Positions 6,200 through 8,978 of a DNA stretch of 8,978 nucleotides are shown piece after piece. A program made the position numbers and the translations under genes. How positions within the stretch are numbered: the first letter of the stretch is position 1; each line of letters opens with the position of its first letter. Source of the DNA: CAYJWS01 sp964373925 (GTDB lineage: Bacteria; Patescibacteriota; Patescibacteriia; Buchananbacterales; GWA2-38-13); NCBI GenBank assembly GCA_964373925.1, contig CAYJWS010000050.1, positions 1 through 8,978 on the forward strand, read 5' to 3'. A model generated the notes under the pieces. The model worked only from the letters and a program-made list of their open reading frames with translations. It was not told the DNA's origin and did no database searches.

Positions 6200-6268
6200 C
6201 GACGCAATGTGGATAAGTTGAGATGTATCGAGGACTATAGGAAAATTTTAGAACTATGGATTGCGTCG
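6200..6268. repeat. 9-bp inverted repeat enclosing a DnaA-box-like site
   Basis: CGACGCAAT (6200-6208) and ATTGCGTCG (6260-6268) are perfect inverted copies 51 bp apart. TGTGGATAA, the complement of the DnaA box TTATCCACA, begins inside the left arm (6208-6216). Near-repeats GGACTATAGGA and GAACTATGGA lie between the arms. It could be a long-loop RNA hairpin or two sites for a dimeric protein. Confidence 0.5.
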
Positions 6269-6320
6269 AGATAAGAATTTTTAGTTTCAATGGCGGGACA
6301 GGCGTAGTATTAAAGAAGTA

Positions 6321-6342
6321 TGGTACAATACAATATATTGTA
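6321..6342 (+). promoter_or_regulatory. Extended -10 promoter of the MFS gene with operator-like palindrome
   Basis: TG at 6321-6322, one base, then TACAAT (6324-6329, 5 of 6) forms an extended -10 with no clear -35. It overlaps by one base a perfect 14-bp palindrome TACAATATATTGTA (6329-6342), which covers the expected start near 6336. That is a common place for a repressor site. AAGGA (6342-6346), 7 nt before the ATG, is the ribosome site. Confidence 0.55.
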
Positions 6343-6353
6343 AGGATAAATAT

Positions 6354-7529
6354 ATGCCCAAAAATAAAAAAGATATTAAAAAGCAAATGAACGCGTTTGC
6401 CTGGGCGGCATATCTAAACGATTTTGGTTCAGATATAATTTTTCCGCTATGGCCGATATTTCTTACGTCGGTATTGGGCGTGAATGTCGCGGTACTCGGT
6501 TTTATTGACGGTTTAGGCGATGCTGTTGTTTCTGTTTCGCAAGCTGTCTCCGGATATATTGCAGACAAAATAGGAAAACGTAAACCATTCATCTGGATCG
6601 GCTATGCTTGCGCCGGCATAGCCCGCATCGGCTACGCACTCTCGCCGAGCTGGCACTACATTATTCCGTTTCGGGTTTTAGACAGAGCAGGAAAAATGAG
6701 AGGATCGCCCAGAGACGCTATTATTGCCGATTTTTCCACCCACGAAAATCGAGGGAGGAATTTTGGCTATCTGCGCATGATGGATAATCTCGGCGCGGTG
6801 TGCGGAGTTTTATTTACCATATTTCTTTTTAAATATTTAGGATATACGAAGTTATTTCTTATCGCGTCTGTTCCATCGATTATCGGATCAATACTTATTT
6901 TTTTTATCGTAAAAGATTCAGCGAGAAGCGATAAGAAAATTTTTAAGGGAATCACTTTTAAAGATTTTCATAAAAATTTTGTTTTGTTTTTAGCCTTAAG
7001 CTCTCTTTTCGCATTATCCTCTTTTAGTTATTCATTTCTTTTAATTTATGCGAGACAGTTGGGATTTGCCGTGGTGACTATTCCAGTATTGTATTTACTT
7101 TATAATGCCATTGCGTCCGCGGTATCTCTGCCGTTTGGAAAGCTGGCGGACAGAATCAGCCGAAAAGCGGTTCTTGCCTTGTCTTTTGTATTATGGTTAT
7201 TGGTTTGCATCACGTTTATTTATTTCAGGAATCCAGTCGCAATAATTATTGCTTTTGTTTTGTATGGTTTACATCTCGGAGCCATTGAACCGGTGCAAAA
7301 AGCTTTAGTCTCTGAACTTGCAGCCAAAGAGCTCCGTGCCAGCACGCTTGGCACTTTTCAGATGGTTATTGGGCTTATGGCCTTGCCATCTTCATTTATC
7401 GCGGGACTTCTCTGGAGTAGGGTGGGCACAACTTCGCCATTTTATTTTTCGGTGGTTTTAACCATAGTTGCCTTGTTTATGCTTTTCTTTCTTAAGGAAT
7501 CAAGCCGTGAAATAAAAAAAAGTCATTGA
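6354..7529 (+). CDS. Major facilitator superfamily (MFS) transporter
   Basis: 391-residue inner-membrane carrier, the usual MFS size. About 12 hydrophobic helices are arranged as two six-helix halves. The family's loop 2-3 motif A appears as GYIADKIGKRKP (67-78), and its counterpart in the second half reads GKLADRISRK. The loop after helix 4 carries DRAGKMRGSPRDAIIAD (110-126), the DRxGKGxRxxPRDAxIAD pattern of a bacterial MFS subgroup often annotated only as a transporter. The N-terminus is short, basic and cytoplasmic. The start is supported by AAGGA 7 nt upstream. Family membership suggests proton-coupled drug or small-molecule export, but the substrate cannot be named. It is single-gene and divergent from glutamine synthetase. 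The palindrome over its start site suggests a local repressor, whose gene is not visible here. Confidence 0.92.
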   Translation: MPKNKKDIKKQMNAFAWAAYLNDFGSDIIFPLWPIFLTSVLGVNVAVLGFIDGLGDAVVSVSQAVSGYIADKIGKRKPFIWIGYACAGIARIGYALSPSWHYIIPFRVLDRAGKMRGSPRDAIIADFSTHENRGRNFGYLRMMDNLGAVCGVLFTIFLFKYLGYTKLFLIASVPSIIGSILIFFIVKDSARSDKKIFKGITFKDFHKNFVLFLALSSLFALSSFSYSFLLIYARQLGFAVVTIPVLYLLYNAIASAVSLPFGKLADRISRKAVLALSFVLWLLVCITFIYFRNPVAIIIAFVLYGLHLGAIEPVQKALVSELAAKELRASTLGTFQMVIGLMALPSSFIAGLLWSRVGTTSPFYFSVVLTIVALFMLFFLKESSREIKKSH

Positions 7530-7622
7530 TACGAAAAGAGTCTTCAGATTATATCAACGAATTTTTTTTATTCTGCGCAATACGTCTAAGAGATTTCTAA
7601 CGGGGCGAGCTTTTGAGAAAGA

Positions 7623-7677
7623 GTCCTCCTTCGCTAAAGCTTTGGGGGACAAGTCCATCCTGAAAGTTTTCGGGATG
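7623..7677. repeat. Paired hairpins, REP-like element
   Basis: Two stem-loops lie side by side. The first is GTCCTCC (7623-7629) / GGGGGAC (7644-7650) with one G-T pair. The second is a 22-bp hairpin, CATCCTGAA...TTCGGGATG (7656-7677), with about nine pairs. GGACAAGTCC (7647-7656) bridges them as another palindrome. This resembles dispersed palindromic repeats found between genes. It might also end the MFS transcript, though it has no T run. Confidence 0.6.
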
Positions 7678-7691
7678 TGGTTCATACTATT

Positions 7692-7719
7692 TTGATAAAA
7701 AACGTAAACTTGGTATAAT
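7692..7719 (+). promoter_or_regulatory. Strong promoter of the CBS-domain gene
   Basis: TTGATA (7692-7697), 16-bp spacer, TATAAT (7714-7719) preceded by TGG, an extended -10. The -35 matches 5 of 6. Predicted transcription starts near 7726, only a few bases before the ATG at 7729, so the message should be nearly leaderless. Confidence 0.75.
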
Positions 7720-7728
7720 AGATAATGT

Positions 7729-8193
7729 ATGCAGATTCAGGAATTAATGAAAAAAGAAATATTCACTATCCTGCCTGATGCGACGCTCCGTGAAGCAATA
7801 TCAGCTTTATTGGAGTATGACATCAGCGGATTGATTGTGGTTAATGATAAAAATGAAGTTATTGGAATCCTTTCTGAAAAAGATATTTACCGCGCATTAT
7901 ATCCAACATATCAGGAGTTATTTTCAAATCCTGAAATTTACTTTAGTTTTGAAAATCAAGAAAGGGAGATTAAATCAAGAGCGAATGTTTTGGTTAAAGA
8001 CGTTATGACAACCGATGTGATAAAAGTTAATCCTCATGAATATGTAATGAAGGTAGGCGCGCTCATGCTTGCTAAAAACATTCATCGTCTTCCGGTCGTA
8101 GATGAGAAAGGAAAGCTTGTAGGCATTATTAGCCGAGGATCAATCTATCGTAATTTATTTAGGAAGAAGTTTCATATGATAAAAAAGAAGTAG
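7729..8193 (+). CDS. Tandem CBS-domain protein
   Basis: 154 residues, made almost entirely of a CBS pair (Bateman module), a cytoplasmic sensor fold that usually binds AMP, ATP, SAM or similar ligands. CBS1 spans about 1-59 and CBS2 about 86-146. They are joined by an acidic/aromatic insert (60-85) and end in a basic tail (RKKFHMIKKK). CBS1 ends in GILSEKD (46-52), with the Ser/Asp pair typical of ribose-phosphate binding. The matching CBS2 stretch GIISRGS (132-138) has Ser where the Asp would be, so one site may be altered. There is no fused enzyme or channel domain, so it probably regulates another protein. No Shine-Dalgarno precedes the ATG at 7729. The strong promoter ends 9 bp upstream, consistent with leaderless translation. 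An out-of-frame ATG at 7725 is ignored. The ligand and target are unknown. Confidence 0.9.
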   Translation: MQIQELMKKEIFTILPDATLREAISALLEYDISGLIVVNDKNEVIGILSEKDIYRALYPTYQELFSNPEIYFSFENQEREIKSRANVLVKDVMTTDVIKVNPHEYVMKVGALMLAKNIHRLPVVDEKGKLVGIISRGSIYRNLFRKKFHMIKKK

Positions 8194-8261
8194 AGAGTTT
8201 ACAAACATGGGATTACATTCAAGCTCCTAAGGGGCTCCGCGATTATAATCAAAATGGTCTG

Positions 8262-8278
8262 GTCCGCCCTGGGCGGAC
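8262..8278. repeat. Perfect GC-rich palindrome
   Basis: GTCCGCCC (8262-8269), one central T, GGGCGGAC (8271-8278). This GC-only-rich palindrome stands in an AT-rich gap after the CBS gene, with a smaller imperfect hairpin AGCTCC/GGGGCT at 8222-8236 just before it. There is no T run, so it is more like a dispersed palindromic repeat than a terminator. Confidence 0.6.
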
Positions 8279-8289
8279 GAAGGTGGATT

Positions 8290-8317
8290 AAAAAAGAGGC
8301 GCTCAATAGAACGCCTC
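8290..8317 (-). terminator. Rho-independent terminator of the acyl carrier protein gene
   Basis: Minus strand: GAGGCGTTC (8317-8309) / GAGCGCCTC (8304-8296), 9 pairs including one G-T, 4-nt loop TATT, then six T's (8295-8290). It begins 20 bp past the stop of the acyl carrier protein gene. Confidence 0.9.
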
Positions 8318-8337
8318 GGAAATACGATCTTTTGAAA

Positions 8338-8589
8338 TTATTTTTTGTCAATTTTTTTGATATAATTGACAACGTCTTGAACTGTTTTTAGATCTTTGAT
8401 TGCATCTTCAGCAATAGTGATATGAAATTTTTCCTCCAAAGCCATGACGAGTTCCATGGTATCAAGTGAATCAGCCCGCAAGTCTTCAATAAAGGAAGTC
8501 TCTGGCTTTATAATGCTTTTCGAATCTGGAAATGTTTTTGCAATAACTTCTTTTACATCCGCAAAAATTTTATCGTCGGGTGTCTCCAA
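8338..8589 (-). CDS. acpP: Acyl carrier protein
   Basis: 83-residue acidic four-helix carrier of growing acyl chains. Ser41 in the ADSLDTMELVMALEE segment is the expected 4'-phosphopantetheine attachment site (DSL motif, residues 40-42). FIEDLRADSLD and the following Glu-rich helix match bacterial fatty-acid ACPs in length and order. The start is a TTG at 8589: AAGGAGG (8600-8594), a near-perfect ribosome site, lies 4 nt before it. No in-frame ATG is available near the N-terminus. A strong terminator follows. No fatty-acid synthase genes are adjacent, so the partner enzymes (synthase, acyltransferase or a lipid-A-like pathway) are not shown by context. A 91-bp gap separates it from the upstream membrane-protein gene, and no clear promoter was found there, so cotranscription is possible. 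Confidence 0.95.
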   Translation of the reverse strand: METPDDKIFADVKEVIAKTFPDSKSIIKPETSFIEDLRADSLDTMELVMALEEKFHITIAEDAIKDLKTVQDVVNYIKKIDKK

Positions 8590-8680
8590 GATTCCTCCTT
8601 AAAAGACTATCCACAGGTTGTGTAAAGAGCTAAAAAAGAGAGGTTTAAGCCATAAAAGCGCAATCCAGTAATAAGCAACA

Positions 8681-8965
8681 TCATGCGCCAATATGCTCGG
8701 CCTCATTTTGTTTTTCTTCGGGAAGTTCTTGGCCACAAGTGGGGCAACGGGGAGATGGAGGTTGTTTAGAATCAAGCCATTCTATAAAGTAGACCATTGG
8801 GATAAGGAATACAACTCCAAAGATAACACTGAAAATCACAGCTCTCAATAAGCTGAACCCCATCTCTCTTTGAGATTCAGCAGTCATGCTTAGAAACGCT
8901 ATGATCCCGACTATCAATAGAACATCCACAATTGTCCAATAACATCTACCGAATACTATCTTCAT
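8681..8965 (-). CDS. Small two-helix membrane protein with half zinc ribbon
   Basis: 94 residues, not assigned to a family. Two hydrophobic segments, about 10-27 (WTIVDVLLIVGIIAFLSM) and 39-62 (LLRAVIFSVIFGVVFLIPMVYFIE), are joined by a short polar loop. The C-terminal tail carries one CPTCGQ knuckle (CxxC), half of a zinc ribbon, then an acidic end. A single knuckle may pair with one from a second copy, or be a remnant. Two helices with a short loop predict a hairpin with both ends on the same side, probably cytoplasmic. AAGGAGAT lies 5 nt before the ATG at 8965, an excellent start signal cut by the window edge. It lies upstream of the acyl carrier protein gene on the same strand. Function is unknown, and a link to acyl chemistry is speculation from position. 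Confidence 0.82.
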   Translation of the reverse strand: MKIVFGRCYWTIVDVLLIVGIIAFLSMTAESQREMGFSLLRAVIFSVIFGVVFLIPMVYFIEWLDSKQPPSPRCPTCGQELPEEKQNEAEHIGA

Positions 8966-8978
8966 GATGTATCTCCTT

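Larger units (their letters stand above)
6002..6353. other. 352-bp divergent intergenic region between glutamine synthetase and MFS genes
   Basis: No credible gene. It holds the leader and probable promoter of glutamine synthetase (left) and the promoter of the MFS gene (right). It also has several possible structures: the hairpin near 6042-6061, a 9-bp inverted repeat 6200-6208/6260-6268, and the perfect palindrome 6329-6342. A perfect DnaA-box 9-mer (TTATCCACA on the minus strand, 6216-6208) occurs alone. The left part, to about 6140, is notably GC-richer than the right. Confidence 0.7.
7530..7728. other. Gap between MFS and CBS genes: no gene, tandem hairpins and a promoter
   Basis: No coding region. 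An A/T-rich stretch with a run of eight T's (7562-7569) but no stem follows the MFS stop. The two adjacent hairpins at 7623-7677 and the CBS promoter at 7692-7719 fill the remainder. Confidence 0.6.

Noticed and set aside
6208..6216. Perfect DnaA box as a sign of a replication origin
   Set aside because: It is single. A second near-match (CTATCCACA, 8607-8615) is 2.4 kb away, and there is no box cluster or dnaA/dnaN gene.
6087..6592. Minus-strand frames overlapping the MFS start and its promoter
   Set aside because: Low-complexity translations with no ribosome site. They cover the promoter and first helices of the MFS gene.
7562..7569. T run after the MFS gene as a rho-independent terminator
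   Set aside because: No stem precedes it within pairing distance.

Overview
The window is bacterial chromosomal DNA, AT-rich overall, with short intergenic gaps, Shine-Dalgarno sites and sigma70-like promoters. TGA is used as a stop at the ends of the monooxygenase, the MFS transporter and the zinc-ribbon membrane protein, so recoded Gly-TGA lineages are unlikely. The gene mix (free-standing acyl carrier protein, anchored cupredoxin, small CBS protein, eukaryote-type glutamine synthetase) and hairpin-rich GC islands in an AT-rich background fit a candidate-phylum bacterium such as Patescibacteria/Parcubacteria. That placement is inference and no single gene here proves it.

Layout. Positions 1-3465 hold a minus-strand redox block, transcribed right to left: a membrane-anchored cupredoxin, a terminator, a flavin-containing monooxygenase (FMO) with a C-terminal membrane helix, and a ferric-reductase-like heme/FAD/NAD protein cut by the window edge. 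Positions 3663-4806 hold a divergent pair of unrecognised genes. They share a 154-163 bp control region with a 13-bp inverted repeat, two perfect palindromes and a good promoter. Positions 4952-6001 encode a complete type II glutamine synthetase (minus). It has a 352-bp upstream gap containing a terminator-like hairpin and other structures. Positions 6354-7529 encode an MFS transporter (plus) with a 14-bp perfect palindrome at its expected transcription start. Positions 7729-8193 encode a two-CBS-domain protein (plus) whose promoter lies so close that the mRNA should be almost leaderless. Positions 8338-8965 hold an acyl carrier protein and a small two-helix membrane protein with half a zinc ribbon (minus).

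How they may work together. The first three genes could form an envelope electron-transfer set: NAD(P)H to flavin to heme in the membrane, with a copper protein as an outside partner. Adjacency is the only support for that. Glutamine synthetase is ammonium assimilation and the acyl carrier protein serves acyl-chain chemistry. The rest are transport, nucleotide sensing or unknown.

No rRNA, tRNA, CRISPR array, insertion sequence or phage gene was seen. The most unusual items are the eukaryote-type glutamine synthetase in a GC-richer island, the cupredoxin with Gln in the axial-ligand position, the FMO promoter overlapping a terminator, and the symmetric control region between two unknown genes.
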